The notes: generated from the letters alone by a model not told the origin. Positions 8,889-19,428 are shown, numbered from the stretch's first letter. The stretch: DNA of 64,000 nucleotides from an uncultured Pseudomonadales bacterium (GCA_943846685.1 OX044363.1:2015386-2079385), one strand, 5' to 3'. A program made the numbers and translations.

Positions 8889-9620
8889 TCAACTGCGTCG
8901 CTGACGCACAATCTCAAACAGACAAACACCAGTGGCAACCGATACATTCAAACTGCTAACTTCTCCAGCCATCGGCAGCTTGGCGAGAAAATCACACTGC
9001 TTGCGGGTCAACTGCCGAATACCTTTACCCTCAGCACCCATCACCAGTACCAGCGGACCTGTCAGATCCAGATCATAGATAAACTGCTCAGCTTCCCCGG
9101 CAGCACCCACCACCCAGGCACCCTGCTGCTGAAGCTTATCCAGAGTGCGGGTCAAGTTAGTCACCATGACCAGAGGTACGCTCTCAGCGGCACCACAGGC
9201 AACTTTTGTTACCACCGGAGTCAACCCCACCGAGTTATCCTTGGGCACTATAACCGCGTGAACCCCAGCACCATCCGCAGAGCGCAAACAGGCACCGAGA
9301 TTATGCGGATCAGTGACACCGTCGAGCACCAAGAACAGTCCCTCACCCGCCTTTTCCTCTGCCAGCTTTAAAAGATACTTTTCATCGTAGGTCTGGCCCG
9401 ACTCACAGAGAGCAATCACCCCCTGATGACGACCCTCGACCTTATCATCGAGATTTTTAACCGTCGCCCACTGCAGCGTTACCCCGTGCTGCTCGGCCAG
9501 CTTATGAATCTTTTGCAGACGATCATCTTGTCGTCCGCGCTGCACATGCAGCTCTTTAACTCGCTGAGGTGCTGACTTAAGCATGGTCTGAACAGCATGT
9601 ATGCCGTAAATCCAATCCAC
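8889..9620 (-). CDS. rlmB: 23S rRNA (guanosine-2'-O-)-methyltransferase RlmB
   Basis: SPOUT-class methyltransferase that modifies G2251 in 23S rRNA. The 243 aa match the usual length. The N-terminal substrate-binding domain begins MDWIYGIHAVQTMLKS. The SpoU domain has LVLDGVTDPHNLGACLRSAD, VMGAEGKGIRQLTR and LPMAGEVSSLNVSVATGVCL, the three conserved motifs forming the knotted SAM site. Upstream on the opposite strand is the RDD gene. Confidence 0.95.
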   Translation of the reverse strand: MDWIYGIHAVQTMLKSAPQRVKELHVQRGRQDDRLQKIHKLAEQHGVTLQWATVKNLDDKVEGRHQGVIALCESGQTYDEKYLLKLAEEKAGEGLFLVLDGVTDPHNLGACLRSADGAGVHAVIVPKDNSVGLTPVVTKVACGAAESVPLVMVTNLTRTLDKLQQQGAWVVGAAGEAEQFIYDLDLTGPLVLVMGAEGKGIRQLTRKQCDFLAKLPMAGEVSSLNVSVATGVCLFEIVRQRRS

Positions 9621-9710
9621 TAAATTCTCCCGATGGGTTTTCTATTGATTGCGCATTGTACTGGCTTTCGGCAAAATTCGAAGATGAATCCCATTGATAA
9701 GCAATAATTT

Positions 9711-10217
9711 ATGACTAACAGCCCCGAACAAACTATTAATCAACCGACTCACCAGACCAACTCTAAACTGCCTAGCGCCAATTTAGCCCGACGTCTGGCG
9801 GCTCTGGTCTACGATGCTTTTTTACTCTTTGCCATCACCCTCGCCTACGGACTTTTACTCCTGCTGATAAAAGTTATTTTCAATGGCACGCAAGGATTGG
9901 AAGAGGTTCAGCCCGGCCCAATTCTGCAATGGATAATTACTGCCGGGTTACTGGTGACACTTGCCGGCTATTATTTTATTTGCTGGCGCAAACAGGGACA
10001 GACTCTGGGCATGAAATCATGGCGCTTAAGACTGCAGCAACCAGACGGCTCTTTAGCCACCCCCGAGCAATGTATTAAACGCAGCATTATGGCAACCCTA
10101 TCGCTGGGATTATTCGGAATCGGCTATCTCTGGTGTCTTATTGCACCGGCCAAAGCCACACTCCATGATATCTATAGCGGCACCGAAGTGGTTTTACTGC
10201 CACCGACAAAAAAATAG
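9711..10217 (+). CDS. RDD family membrane protein
   Basis: Small integral membrane protein of 168 aa. The conserved start of the domain, ANLARRLAALVYDAFLLFAI, carries the Arg and Asp residues that name the family. Two further membrane segments follow, with KQGQTLGMKSWRLRL between them, the usual second block. RDD proteins are envelope proteins of mostly unknown role, some linked to transport or stress. It is followed by glpK on the same strand after 29 bp. Confidence 0.88.
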   Translation: MTNSPEQTINQPTHQTNSKLPSANLARRLAALVYDAFLLFAITLAYGLLLLLIKVIFNGTQGLEEVQPGPILQWIITAGLLVTLAGYYFICWRKQGQTLGMKSWRLRLQQPDGSLATPEQCIKRSIMATLSLGLFGIGYLWCLIAPAKATLHDIYSGTEVVLLPPTKK

Positions 10218-10246
10218 CGCAGTTTAAATAACCGACGAGGATTGCC

Positions 10247-11758
10247 ATGACTAAGCTAGCCAAGAACAGCAACATAAAAGACAAACTTGTGCTGGCTATG
10301 GATCAGGGCACCACCTCATCGCGAGCGATTCTATTTAATAGCGACTATGGAATTGTCGAGCAGGCCCAGTGCGAGTTTAAACAGCACTTCCCCAATTCCG
10401 GCTGGGTTGAACATAGCGCCTTGGATATCTGGCAAACCAGCCTCGACACTGCCAGAGAGGCTATAAGCAAAGCTCGAGTCAGCGCCGAACAGATTGCCAG
10501 TATCGGCATTACCAATCAGCGTGAAACCACTGTGCTCTGGGATCGTCAAACCGGCGAGCCAATCCATCATGCCATTGTCTGGCAGGATAGACGCACTGCA
10601 GATCTCTGCGACAACCTTAAAACCGAGGGTCTCGAACCCATGGTCAGCAGTAAAACCGGCCTGCTACTCGACCCCTACTTTTCAGCGACAAAAATCGCCT
10701 GGCTATTGGACAATGTTTCCGGTGCCAGAGATAGAGCCGAGCGCGGCGAACTGGCCTTTGGCACCATGGACAGCTGGCTACTGTGGAATCTAACCGGCGG
10801 TAAATCTCATGCAACTGATGCCACCAATGCCTCGCGCACCCTGCTCTACAATATTCACAGTGGCGAATGGGACCCAGAGCTCTTAAAGGTTTTCAATATT
10901 CCACCCTCAGTCTTACCCGAGGTTAAAGACTGCGCAGCGGATTTTGGCAGCACGGATTTATTTGGCAGCCCCATTGCCATTATGGGCATCGCCGGCGATC
11001 AGCATGCCGCCACTCTGGGACAGGCCTGCTTTGAAAAAGGCATGCTTAAATCCACCTACGGCACCGGTTGTTTTGCGCTGCTAAATACTGGCGAGACTGC
11101 GGTAAGCTCAAGCAATAGACTGCTCACCACCATCGCCTATCAGCTAGATGGAAAAGTTACCTACGCCCTCGAAGGCTCGATCTTTATTGCCGGAGCCGCC
11201 GTTCAGTGGCTGCGCGATGGACTGGGCATTATCGACTCCGCCAAACAATCCGGTGAGCTGGCGGCAGAGGCCGACGAACATCAGGATGTCTATATGATTC
11301 CGGCGTTTACCGGACTTGGCGCGCCCTGGTGGGACCCCAAAGCACGCGGCGCATTAATCGGCTTAACTCGCGGAACAGGCCCGGCGGAAATTTCCCGGGC
11401 AGCACTGGAATCTGTCTGTTATCAAACCTTGGATTTACTCAACGCCATGCACGCCGACTGGCAACAGGATGCGCAAACCGTTCTGCGTGTGGATGGTGGA
11501 ATGGTTGCCAGTGACTGGACCATGCAGCGACTCGCGGATATTCTGCAGGCGCCGATTGACCGCCCGGTGATTGCCGAGACCACGGCACTGGGTGCTGCCT
11601 GGCTAGCCGGATCTCGCGCTGGGGTATGGCCAGATCAACAGGGCTTTGCAGAGAACTGGCGGCTCGATAAACACTTTGATCCACAGATGGACAAGCAACA
11701 GCGCGATAAAAAAGTTGCCGGCTGGAACGATGCGATCCAGCGTGTACTGGTCGACTAG
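10247..11758 (+). CDS. glpK: Glycerol kinase
   Basis: FGGY-family kinase making sn-glycerol-3-phosphate from glycerol and ATP. The 503 aa include the N-terminal phosphate-binding loop [13 protein letters not shown] (slightly extended ahead by about 15 residues), [14 protein letters not shown], and [16 protein letters not shown] with [12 protein letters not shown] in the C-terminal domain. Start is ATG with GAGGA six bases upstream. No glpF or glpD is adjacent, so uptake and the next step must be encoded elsewhere. Confidence 0.97.
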   Translation: MTKLAKNSNIKDKLVLAMDQGTTSSRAILFNSDYGIVEQAQCEFKQHFPNSGWVEHSALDIWQTSLDTAREAISKARVSAEQIASIGITNQRETTVLWDRQTGEPIHHAIVWQDRRTADLCDNLKTEGLEPMVSSKTGLLLDPYFSATKIAWLLDNVSGARDRAERGELAFGTMDSWLLWNLTGGKSHATDATNASRTLLYNIHSGEWDPELLKVFNIPPSVLPEVKDCAADFGSTDLFGSPIAIMGIAGDQHAATLGQACFEKGMLKSTYGTGCFALLNTGETAVSSSNRLLTTIAYQLDGKVTYALEGSIFIAGAAVQWLRDGLGIIDSAKQSGELAAEADEHQDVYMIPAFTGLGAPWWDPKARGALIGLTRGTGPAEISRAALESVCYQTLDLLNAMHADWQQDAQTVLRVDGGMVASDWTMQRLADILQAPIDRPVIAETTALGAAWLAGSRAGVWPDQQGFAENWRLDKHFDPQMDKQQRDKKVAGWNDAIQRVLVD

Positions 11759-11827
11759 ACAGCCCCATAAAACACACCCAAAATTAACTCTTGCGCCCCA
11801 TAAAGCGCAAGCACTCAGAGCTTAAAT

Positions 11828-12676
11828 ATGCTGTCTTACCGTCACAGTTTTCATGCCGGCAATCATGCCGATGTCCTGAAACATACAGTTCAGTCTTTAA
11901 TCCTGCAGTCCCTAAAACTAAAGGATAAGGCCTTTGTCTATATCGACACCCATGCCGGTGCCGGCTGCTACGACCTGCACTCCAAAGAGATGGATAAAAC
12001 CGGTGAGTATCTGGACGGAATCCAGCGCCTATGGCAGCAGGATTGCCCGGCAGCGCTGCAACCTTATCTGGATATTATTAAAGCCCTAAACAATGATAGT
12101 GATGGCCAACTGCAAAGCTACCCCGGCAGCCCACTACTGGCAAAAGAGCTGTGCCGCCGCCAGGATCGGCTGCGACTGAGTGAGTTACACCCAGCAGACT
12201 TTCCACGCCTGCAATCATTGTTTGAACAAGATCGACGCACACAGATTACTAAAACCGATGGCTTCTCCAACCTTAGAGCGGCGCTGCCGCCGATTGAGCG
12301 TCGGGGAATGGTATTGATAGATCCACCCTATGAACTCGACCATGAATACAGCGATGTGGTCAAAGGGGTAATGGATGGTTTAAAGCGCTGGGCCAGCGGT
12401 ACCTTTGCTATCTGGTATCCGGTGGTTCACAGCAAAGATGTGAGTTTTCTCGAGCGCAAATTCAGCGCCGCGGAATTGCCCGCCACATTGCAGATAGAAC
12501 TCAATGTATTGCCCGCCAATAATCGCTATGGAATGACCGGTTCGGGAATGATTGTTGTCAATCCGCCATGGAAGTTAAAGCAGCAGATGGAAGATCTTCT
12601 GCCCTGGCTGACAACCACCCTCAGTCAATCCCCCGAGGCGCAATACAAACTAAAATGGCTGGTCAGGGAAGCTTAA
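11828..12676 (+). CDS. rlmJ: 23S rRNA (adenine(2030)-N(6))-methyltransferase RlmJ
   Basis: SAM-dependent enzyme that methylates A2030 of 23S rRNA, formerly YhiR. The start MLSYRHSFHAGNHADVLKH is highly conserved, followed by the SAM site YIDTHAGAGCYDL. The catalytic N6-methyltransferase tetrapeptide is DPPY in MVLIDPPYELDHEY. The 282 aa are normal. It converges with trhO with only seven bases between the stops. A 7-bp hairpin without a U-run (11790–11811) precedes it. Confidence 0.96.
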   Translation: MLSYRHSFHAGNHADVLKHTVQSLILQSLKLKDKAFVYIDTHAGAGCYDLHSKEMDKTGEYLDGIQRLWQQDCPAALQPYLDIIKALNNDSDGQLQSYPGSPLLAKELCRRQDRLRLSELHPADFPRLQSLFEQDRRTQITKTDGFSNLRAALPPIERRGMVLIDPPYELDHEYSDVVKGVMDGLKRWASGTFAIWYPVVHSKDVSFLERKFSAAELPATLQIELNVLPANNRYGMTGSGMIVVNPPWKLKQQMEDLLPWLTTTLSQSPEAQYKLKWLVREA

Positions 12677-12683
12677 AAGAGAA

Positions 12684-13682
12684 CTACTGATCAGATTCCT
12701 GAGAGCGAGCACGGCTTGCATTCTTAAGCGCTTTCTTTTCAGTTCTACGGCGTTCAGTTGCCTCCTGAGCCGCATTGCCAATATGTTCCTCACCGCGCTT
12801 TTTAGCCAGCGCCACCTGCTTCTGACGCTCGGCAAAACGCTGCTTCTGCTCCTCATCCACAGTGCCATAGCAGTGGTGACAGGAAAGCCCCTCCTGATAG
12901 TGCAGATGGTCTTTTTCCTGTTCGGTAATCGGCATACGACAGGCGTGACACTGGTCGTAAGACCCTCTTTTCAGATCGTGATCCACAGCCACGCGATTAT
13001 CAAACACAAAGCACTCGCCAGACCACAGGGTCTGCTCTTTGGGCACCTTTTCTAAATATTTTAAAATGCCGCCCTCGAGATGGTAGACCTGATCAAAGCC
13101 CTGCTCTTTCATATAGGCCGTAGACTTTTCACAGCGGATACCGCCAGTACAAAACATCGCCACTTTTTTGTGCTTTTGCGGATCGAGATTATCTTTCGCC
13201 CAGGCCGGAAACTCACGGAAGGTTTTGGTCTTTGGGTCCACAGCATTCTCAAAGGTGCCAATCTCCACTTCATAGTCATTGCGGGTATCCACCAACACCA
13301 CATCCGGATCGGAAATCAGCGCATTCCAATCTTCCGGCTTAACGTAAGTGCCAACAACCTGCTTGGGGTCTATACCCTCAACACCCATGGTAACAATTTC
13401 GTTTTTAAGTTTAACCTTGGTGCGGTAAAACGGGATATCAGAATGGTAGGACTCTTTGGTATCTATATTTTCCAGACCCGGCTGCTGATCCAGCCACTCT
13501 AGCAGCGCATCGACGCCCTCGCGGGTACTCGAGACCGTGCCATTAATACCCTCCTGGGCTAACAGCAATGTGCCGAACACATTATTCTTCGACATAGCGT
13601 CTAACAGAGGCTCACGCAGGGCTGCATAATTTGGCAGTGTGACAAACTTATACAGTGCGCAGGAGACATATTGATCTGACAT
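12684..13682 (-). CDS. trhO: tRNA uridine(34) hydroxylase TrhO (rhodanese-like)
   Basis: Oxygen-dependent enzyme making 5-hydroxyuridine at the tRNA wobble position, formerly YceA. The N-terminal half carries [12 protein letters not shown], and the rhodanese domain has the catalytic loop [12 protein letters not shown] with its Cys. After it come CxxC pairs (CHACRMPI and CHHCYGTV) that likely bind zinc. The final 50 residues are highly charged. The 332 aa are typical. AAGG lies six bases before the ATG. Confidence 0.94.
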   Translation of the reverse strand: MSDQYVSCALYKFVTLPNYAALREPLLDAMSKNNVFGTLLLAQEGINGTVSSTREGVDALLEWLDQQPGLENIDTKESYHSDIPFYRTKVKLKNEIVTMGVEGIDPKQVVGTYVKPEDWNALISDPDVVLVDTRNDYEVEIGTFENAVDPKTKTFREFPAWAKDNLDPQKHKKVAMFCTGGIRCEKSTAYMKEQGFDQVYHLEGGILKYLEKVPKEQTLWSGECFVFDNRVAVDHDLKRGSYDQCHACRMPITEQEKDHLHYQEGLSCHHCYGTVDEEQKQRFAERQKQVALAKKRGEEHIGNAAQEATERRRTEKKALKNASRARSQESDQ

Positions 13683-14140
13683 AAATTACCTTGGAAATAT
13701 TACCGCGTTAGCAAAATCTATTGGACTGATATTTAGCCGAGGCATTGTAACAAATCAACAATAGCTTCGGCAGATATCGAACAGATCAAGTTGCAGACTA
13801 AAAAACTATCCATATAAACGCAATCAAACTGAAACAGTTTTAAGACTACTATTACAGTGTATTTCCAGTGCACTTAAATGGTTCAAAGGATAAATAATAA
13901 AGTTTATTTGAAGAGAGAAAAGCGTTTTATTGGTGCGTTTTAGGGCTCGTTAACTGGCAGCCCTGCAGGGAGATCGAGGCATTTAGCTACAGGTGTCGCA
14001 GATACTAGGTTTAGGCACAAAACTTGCAGTTAACTTACATACAAACTTACAGGCCAAATAAAACCAATTCACCAATGTATAATCTTCAAATCCAACCAAC
14101 TTCGCAATCAATTTATCCAGCAAGTCAGGACCCAACAGTA
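13683..14140. other. Intergenic region trhO / 2OG oxygenase
   Basis: About 460 AT-rich bases between divergent genes. The only structures I see are a short inverted repeat AAACTG-AAA-CAGTTT (13826–13840) and the 8-bp palindrome AGTGCACT near 13868. Either could be an operator, but the support is weak. The in-frame TTG at 14024 and ATG at 14075 lack ribosome-binding sites, so I do not count 14024–14140 as coding. Confidence 0.4.
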
Positions 14141-15223
14141 ATGGCCAGTTCAGAAAAAAATTCTATCCGGAAAAGCCGCTCAGCGGTATCAATTAAACCC
14201 ACCAGAAAAAGCCAATCTGAGCGCACCATTCCACTGATCGATCTGTCCAACTTTTCACGGCGCAGAGCAGAGATCAGCGAACAGCTGTGGGATGCGGCCA
14301 CCAATTACGGTTTCTTCCAGCTGGTTAATCACGGTATCCCAACCAAGGATATTGATTTTGCCTTTATTCAGGCGAGTCGATTTTTTGATTTGACGGAGAG
14401 TGAAAAAACCAAATTTTCCCTGCGCAAATTTAAAAATGCCGGCTGGGAATCTCGCAAGCAGGTGCGATCATCAACCGGAGTTGCAGATCAGAAAGAGTCC
14501 TACCAGATAATCCAGCCAAGAATGAGAGGCCTGTGGCCAGTTGAGTCACAGCTTCCGGGTTTTAAGCGACAGTTACTGGCCTTTGAAAAATCCTGCTGGT
14601 TTTTAAGTATGCAACTGATGGGCTGCTTTGCTGAAAAATTAGGCCTGCAGAAAGATTTCTTTACTCAGGCCCATAATCCAGAGCAGTCCGATTACCAGAG
14701 TACCCTGCGTTTGTTGCACTACTATGCCAGTAGTGACGATGCTAGTAGCGACAATGCCAGTAGCGACAAAGCCCCAGAGCCAAAAGACTCAGAGCTATGC
14801 GCTTCTCAGCCTAAGCACCAGTGGTGGGCCGGTGCCCACACCGACTATGACTGCTTAACCCTACTGTTCCAGCGCAATCATCAGCGCGGACTGGAAATTT
14901 GCTGTGAAGAAAAACAGGAAACCCAGACCTGGGCGCCAGTGACCCCTGATGAAGGCCTAATCACCTGTAATATTGGCGATATGTTAATGCGCTGGAGTGA
15001 CGATAAATTGCGCTCCACTCCCCACCGAGTAGCCATGCCCGAAGGCAGCGGCTCCTTTGATGACCGCCACTCTATGGCTTTTTTCTGTCAAGCCAATGGC
15101 CGACAGACGATTTATGGCCCCGAGGGAAAATACCCCCCTATTAGCGCCAAAGAGTTTCTTAAACAGCGTCTGGCAACCAATAGTCCAATCAGCAGTCCAA
15201 ATAATAGTCAAAAAACACAATAA
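14141..15223 (+). CDS. 2-oxoglutarate/Fe(II)-dependent oxygenase, isopenicillin N synthase family
   Basis: Cytoplasmic non-heme iron oxygenase of unknown substrate, 360 aa. The DIOX-type N-terminal region has IPLIDLSNF and YGFFQLVNHGIP. The iron ligands are His233 and Asp235 in AHTDYDCL and His295 in STPHRV; Arg309 and Ser311 in RHSMAFF bind 2-oxoglutarate. I start at ATG 14141 (AGGA ten bases upstream). Between residues 190 and 225 there is a low-complexity insertion coded by three 15-bp repeats. It stands alone before the GH16 gene. Confidence 0.85.
   Translation: MASSEKNSIRKSRSAVSIKPTRKSQSERTIPLIDLSNFSRRRAEISEQLWDAATNYGFFQLVNHGIPTKDIDFAFIQASRFFDLTESEKTKFSLRKFKNAGWESRKQVRSSTGVADQKESYQIIQPRMRGLWPVESQLPGFKRQLLAFEKSCWFLSMQLMGCFAEKLGLQKDFFTQAHNPEQSDYQSTLRLLHYYASSDDASSDNASSDKAPEPKDSELCASQPKHQWWAGAHTDYDCLTLLFQRNHQRGLEICCEEKQETQTWAPVTPDEGLITCNIGDMLMRWSDDKLRSTPHRVAMPEGSGSFDDRHSMAFFCQANGRQTIYGPEGKYPPISAKEFLKQRLATNSPISSPNNSQKTQ
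14726..14770 (+). repeat. Three 15-bp tandem repeats inside the oxygenase gene
   Basis: Units GCCAGTAGTGACGAT, GCTAGTAGCGACAAT and GCCAGTAGCGACAAA encode three A-S-S-D-x steps in a surface loop of the oxygenase. The length is a multiple of three, so frame is kept. It is likely a recent slippage expansion. Confidence 0.75.
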
Positions 15224-15508
15224 ATTAGAGCGCGCACGATTTGGTTTTGGCTGTGAACATGCGGGGAAATTCAGCTAAACCCATGGGATATAGAGGCTAA
15301 AACACAGACTAAATGCCCCATTTATCGCACAGAGTATGCCTATCGACGTATAAGGATATATTTCTTCTGCAAGGGGTGTAATCTGCCGCCTCCGAAACGA
15401 TCTATTTCTCCATGCTCTTACTCTGGATATGAACCTATATCTGAATCTGGAGAAAATATTAAATAAAAAAATATTTACCCAGCAGGTAAATACCCAAGGG
15501 GAACAATT
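15224..15508 (+). other. Upstream region of the GH16 gene with a hairpin
   Basis: About 285 bases without a gene. Just upstream of the GH16 RBS, TATTTACC (15472–15479) and GGTAAATA (15485–15492) form an 8-bp perfect inverted repeat around a 5-nt loop. It could be a regulator operator or an RNA hairpin at the ribosome-binding site (AAGGGGA). No clear promoter was found. Confidence 0.4.
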
Positions 15509-17206
15509 TTGGCTTACAACAAATCAACCACAGCATTATTACTGGCTTTAACTATTACCCTAACCGCCTGTGGCGGCGGTGGTGGAAGTAGCAGTGATAA
15601 CACCGGTACTGGTAGCAACAATACTGGCAGTAACAATACAGATAACAACAATACCGGCAGTACTGGCAATACCGACAATAACAGTGGAAATACCAGCACT
15701 GACACTGTTAATCCAGTTATTGCCCTTACCGGCGAAGCGACAGTCACTCTTGAAGCGGGACAACCCTTCTTCGATCAGGGTGCAACGGCAAACGATAATG
15801 TTGATGGGTTTCTTACACAAAACATAACCACAACAGGTTCAGTTGGCAGCGCAGCTGGTACCTATACCCTGACTTATAGCGTTGAAGATAGTGCCGGTAA
15901 CAGTGCCAGTGTCACTCGAACAGTTATCATTCAAGAGGCTGATAGCGGCACTGGCAATGGGTCAGGCAATAGCGAGCCTAGCCAGATCGATATGATCGAA
16001 GGGTTTGATGGCGCACTATTTGAGGAAGAAACCTCTACCTATACCATCCCAACTAGTGCAGAGAGTTGGGCCGGTTTTGCCAATATGAACTTTGATGTCT
16101 ACCCATTTTCATTTGCTGATGGCGGCACAATCACCTTTAACGCGGCTATTCCAGCCGGCGGCAGTGATACGCGCATTTACTTTCGCTTTGAGCGTATGCC
16201 CTATCCAAATGTTGGTGCGACGTTTAATCTTGATCCGATCCTAATCACCGGTGAAGCTGAGCTTGAATACACCGTAACCATCCCACCACAGAATCCAAAC
16301 AACACCTACTCATCGTTCCTGATGTATGTAGTAGATCGAGATTCTCCGGTTATCGTTAAAAATATTTTCGTGACCGATGATGCTGGTGACGTAGATACTG
16401 GTAACGTAGATACTGGTGGTGGAGATAACACCACAGGTGGCGGCAACGCTACCGCCAAAGCGATTAATTCAAACAATTGGTTCCATCAAACCCGACTACC
16501 CAATGGCTGGGGCTGGTTCAATAACGAACAGCAGCACTACACCAACCGTATTGAAAACTCCTACGTCAGCAATGGCAGTTTGAAAATTGTTGCTATTCAA
16601 GAGAGTTTTACAGACCAGGGACATACCAAAGAGTTCACGTCGGCACGACTCAATTCCAAGTTCGCGTTTAAATATGGACGTGTAGAGGTTAGAGCAAAGC
16701 TTCCTACGGGCCCTGGCACCTGGCCGGCAATCTGGACTCTGGGTAAAAACATTACTGAGAATGGCGGTTACTGGCAGACTCAGGGCTTTGGCACTACTGG
16801 CTGGCCGGCCTGTGGCGAGATCGACATTATGGAGCACTGGGGCAATAATCAGAATTATGTGCAGAGCGCTATGCACACCCCTTCCAGCCATGGCGGCACC
16901 ATTAACCACGGCGGACAGTATATTAGTACTGCCTCTACGCAATTTCATGTCTACGAGATGGATTGGAACAGTGATCGCATCATCTTTAGTGTCAATGGTA
17001 ATGAGCATTACCGATACGCGCCAACGGTTAAAAATTCCGACACCTGGCCCTATGATGCAGAGCAGTACCTGTTATTAAATGTTGCCATACAGGACAATAT
17101 TTCGCGGAACTTCAGCCAGAGTGCCATGGAGATTGATTACATTAGAATCTATTCAGAAAATGCCGGCTCTACAGCTCCACCGATCTGGTCTGATGAATTT
17201 GAATAG
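15509..17206 (+). CDS. Secreted lipoprotein with Ig-like and carbohydrate-binding modules and a GH16 glucanase domain
   Basis: Probable beta-1,3-glucanase (laminarinase-type), 565 aa. Lipobox LTAC near residue 21, then a Gly/Ser/Asn/Thr-rich linker to about residue 65. Residues 68–145 are a DUF5011-type Ig-like domain (DNVDG, GTYTLTYSVEDSAGNSA). Residues 155–290 look like a beta-sandwich carbohydrate-binding module. The GH16 domain spans about 315–550, with catalytic E437, D439 and E442 in GEIDIMEHWG and MEIDYIRIY near its end. The start is TTG with AAGGGGA seven bases upstream. Oddly, the protein ends PPIWSDEFE, a motif that normally opens a GH16 domain. Confidence 0.9.
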   Translation: MAYNKSTTALLLALTITLTACGGGGGSSSDNTGTGSNNTGSNNTDNNNTGSTGNTDNNSGNTSTDTVNPVIALTGEATVTLEAGQPFFDQGATANDNVDGFLTQNITTTGSVGSAAGTYTLTYSVEDSAGNSASVTRTVIIQEADSGTGNGSGNSEPSQIDMIEGFDGALFEEETSTYTIPTSAESWAGFANMNFDVYPFSFADGGTITFNAAIPAGGSDTRIYFRFERMPYPNVGATFNLDPILITGEAELEYTVTIPPQNPNNTYSSFLMYVVDRDSPVIVKNIFVTDDAGDVDTGNVDTGGGDNTTGGGNATAKAINSNNWFHQTRLPNGWGWFNNEQQHYTNRIENSYVSNGSLKIVAIQESFTDQGHTKEFTSARLNSKFAFKYGRVEVRAKLPTGPGTWPAIWTLGKNITENGGYWQTQGFGTTGWPACGEIDIMEHWGNNQNYVQSAMHTPSSHGGTINHGGQYISTASTQFHVYEMDWNSDRIIFSVNGNEHYRYAPTVKNSDTWPYDAEQYLLLNVAIQDNISRNFSQSAMEIDYIRIYSENAGSTAPPIWSDEFE

Positions 17207-17259
17207 CACTTATTTTAAGAGCGTTTGATTAAAGCGCACTTAATTAAAGAGCGATTTAT

Positions 17260-17299
17260 AAAAGCCCTTTATATCCAGCTGGTTATAAAGGGCTTTTTT
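17260..17299. terminator. Bidirectional terminator between GH16 and speB
   Basis: AAAAGCCCTTTATA and TATAAAGGGCTTTT form a long perfect stem with T-runs on both strands. It serves the convergent GH16 (+) and speB (-) genes. Confidence 0.92.
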
Positions 17300-18193
17300 T
17301 ATCTCAGGGTTTCTCGCTGAACTATACCCATCATCTTGTAAGCCAGCAGTGCCGCAGAAAATTGGTAGCCATGAAAACCTGCAATAGGCGCAAACTCAGT
17401 GATATCCATACCAACAATATTGCGCTGTTTAACCACCGACTCAAACAGCCCAAGGGTTTGATACCAGCCCAGACCACCGGGAACAGGGGTGCCGGTTGAG
17501 GGAAAGATGGTTGGATCCATACCGTCAATGTCCAGAGTGAAAAACACATTGTCGGGAAAATCATCGGGCAGATCGATCGACTGAATATTTTTCGGCACCA
17601 GAATATCCGCGTCGAGATGCTCCACACCAAACAGTTTACGAGTATCCCTCTCCTCCTGACAGAATGCCCGAACACCCAGCTGAAATAACGGAATATCCAG
17701 ATCGACAATACGCTTCATCACCGACGCATGGCTGTAGGGGTTACCTTCGTAAGCCTCGCGCAGATCCGCATGGGCATCAATTTGCACCACACCAAAATCT
17801 TCAATACCGGCATCGATGAGCCCCTTGATAATACCGTAGGTCACCGTATGCTCGCCGCCCAGCCCCACCGGAAAACCACCGGCTTTAATCAGTGCCGTGG
17901 TCGCCGCAGCAATCCGATCAATCGCCTGCTCTGGCGTGCCGCTAACATCCACTGGGGGATGGGTGTAAATGCCTTTTTCACTGGGATTACTCTTGCCATC
18001 CCAGGTTTCCAACTGCCAGGATGCCTCTAGAATAGAGGCCGGGCCATCAGCGGTACCGCCGCCGTAGGACACCGACTCCTCGAGAGGCATAGGCAGAGAT
18101 ATGAAAAAAAGCTTGCTCAGGTTTTGGATGCTTAAATTCCGAGCCCAAAAATATCGGATAGCCCGGCGCCGCTAGTTGATCAAACTCTGACAT
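17299..18193 (-). pseudogene. speB: Agmatinase/arginase family ureohydrolase, frameshifted near the N-terminus
   Basis: Would hydrolyse agmatine to putrescine and urea. The intact reading frame (17299–18090) has the Mn-binding motifs GLGGEHTVTYG, VVQIDAHADLREAY and FFTLDIDGMDPT. A second frame from ATG 18191–18193 encodes MSEFDQLAAPGYPIFLGSEF and reaches a run of seven A (18104–18110; T on the coding strand). Removing one T joins both into a 297-aa protein reading EQAFFISLPMPLEESVSYGG. Internal initiation at ATG 18090 would lack about 34 residues. It is the last gene of the polyamine operon. Confidence 0.85.
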
Positions 18194-18234
18194 CTTTACA
18201 TCCCCCTCAGGTAATTTTTTTAATAAAAAGCCGC

Positions 18235-19406
18235 TTAGGATAAGCGCTGTTTAAAATCATCGTAGCCAAATTCTTTGACCAGTCTTAGCTCGTCAGTCTG
18301 CGAGTTCCAGCTGGCGATAGCGGGCAGCCCAACACCATTAAAGGTCATGGTTTTAACCATGGTGTAATGGGCCATATCGTCAAACATTCAGACGCTGACC
18401 TATCTCTAGTGGCGCGTCAAAGCTGTAGTCACCCATCACATCGCCGGCCAGGCAGGTTTGGCCGCCGAGTCGGTAATTAAAGGCTTTGTGATCCTTTTCC
18501 CCAGCACCAAAAATATCGGCACGGTAGGGCATTTCCAGAGTATCCGGCATATGACAGGTCGCCGAGCTATCCAGAATCGCCAGCTGCCATTTCGTTGTAG
18601 GTGGTATCCAAAACCTCAGTGACCAACACGCCACTATGTAAGACCGCGGCTTCGCCCGGTTCCAGATAAACCTGTACAGCGTACTTTTCCTGAAACTCGA
18701 CAATCCGTTTAATCAGCGCATCGACTGGATAATCCGCGCGAGTAATATGGTGACCACCGCCAAAATTAACCCATTCCATTTTGTGCAACAGGTCGCCAAA
18801 CTGCTGTTCAACAACCGCCAGCGTGCGATCCAATGGCGCAAAATCCTGCTCGCAGAGGGTGTGAAAATGCAGCCCGCTAATACCGGTCAAATCCTGATTG
18901 GCGAACTCACTTTTAGGGATACCCAGACGGGAACCCGGGGCACAGGGGTCATAGATCGGTGTGGTTCCCTCGGAGTGCATAGGGTTAATGCGCAGACCAA
19001 ATTTCAATTCCGGACGCTCTGCTCTGGCCTGCTCAATCAATGGCTGAAACCGCTGCCACTGACCCAGAGAATTAAACACCACATGATCGGAAATCTGCAT
19101 TATCTCCGCCAGTTCATCCTCTTTATAAGCTGCACAGAAGGTATGCACCGCCCCGCTAAATTCACCACGACCCAAGCGCGCTTCGTAGAGGCCGCTCGTA
19201 CAGGTGCCACTCAGATAGCGATCAAACAGTGGCGCCAGACTAAACATTGAGAAGGCTTTTAAGGCCAACAGTACCTTGGCACCAGACGCCTGCTGCACGC
19301 GCTGCAAAATACGCAGATTGTTTTCAACCGCGACTTCGTCGACGACAAAGCAGGGCGATGGCACTCGCTTGGGGTCAAAGGTTTCAAAGGTTTTACACTT
19401 GATCAT
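18235..19406 (-). pseudogene. nspC: Carboxynorspermidine/carboxyspermidine decarboxylase, two frameshifts
   Basis: PLP fold-type III decarboxylase that turns carboxy(nor)spermidine into (nor)spermidine. Frame 1 holds the N-terminal barrel with PCFVVDE, LALKAFSMF (PLP lysine), LHFHTLCEQ and VYLEPGEAAV. Frame 2 continues with AILDSSATCHMPDTLEMPYR and LGGQTCLAGD. Frame 3 holds DDMAHYTMVKTMTFNGVGLP to the stop. One extra base near 18583–18586 and one in the AAA at 18382–18384 explain both breaks. Removing them gives 389 aa, a full-length enzyme. Both joins then align gap-free with my memory of the family. Confidence 0.85.
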
Positions 19407-19428
19407 CGGCGGCTGGCTTCCTGTTCAC

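Noticed and set aside
14024-14140. Longer N-terminus for the 2OG oxygenase (TTG 14024 or ATG 14075)
   Set aside because: Neither has an RBS, and the extra residues are not part of the family; ATG 14141 has AGGA ten bases upstream.
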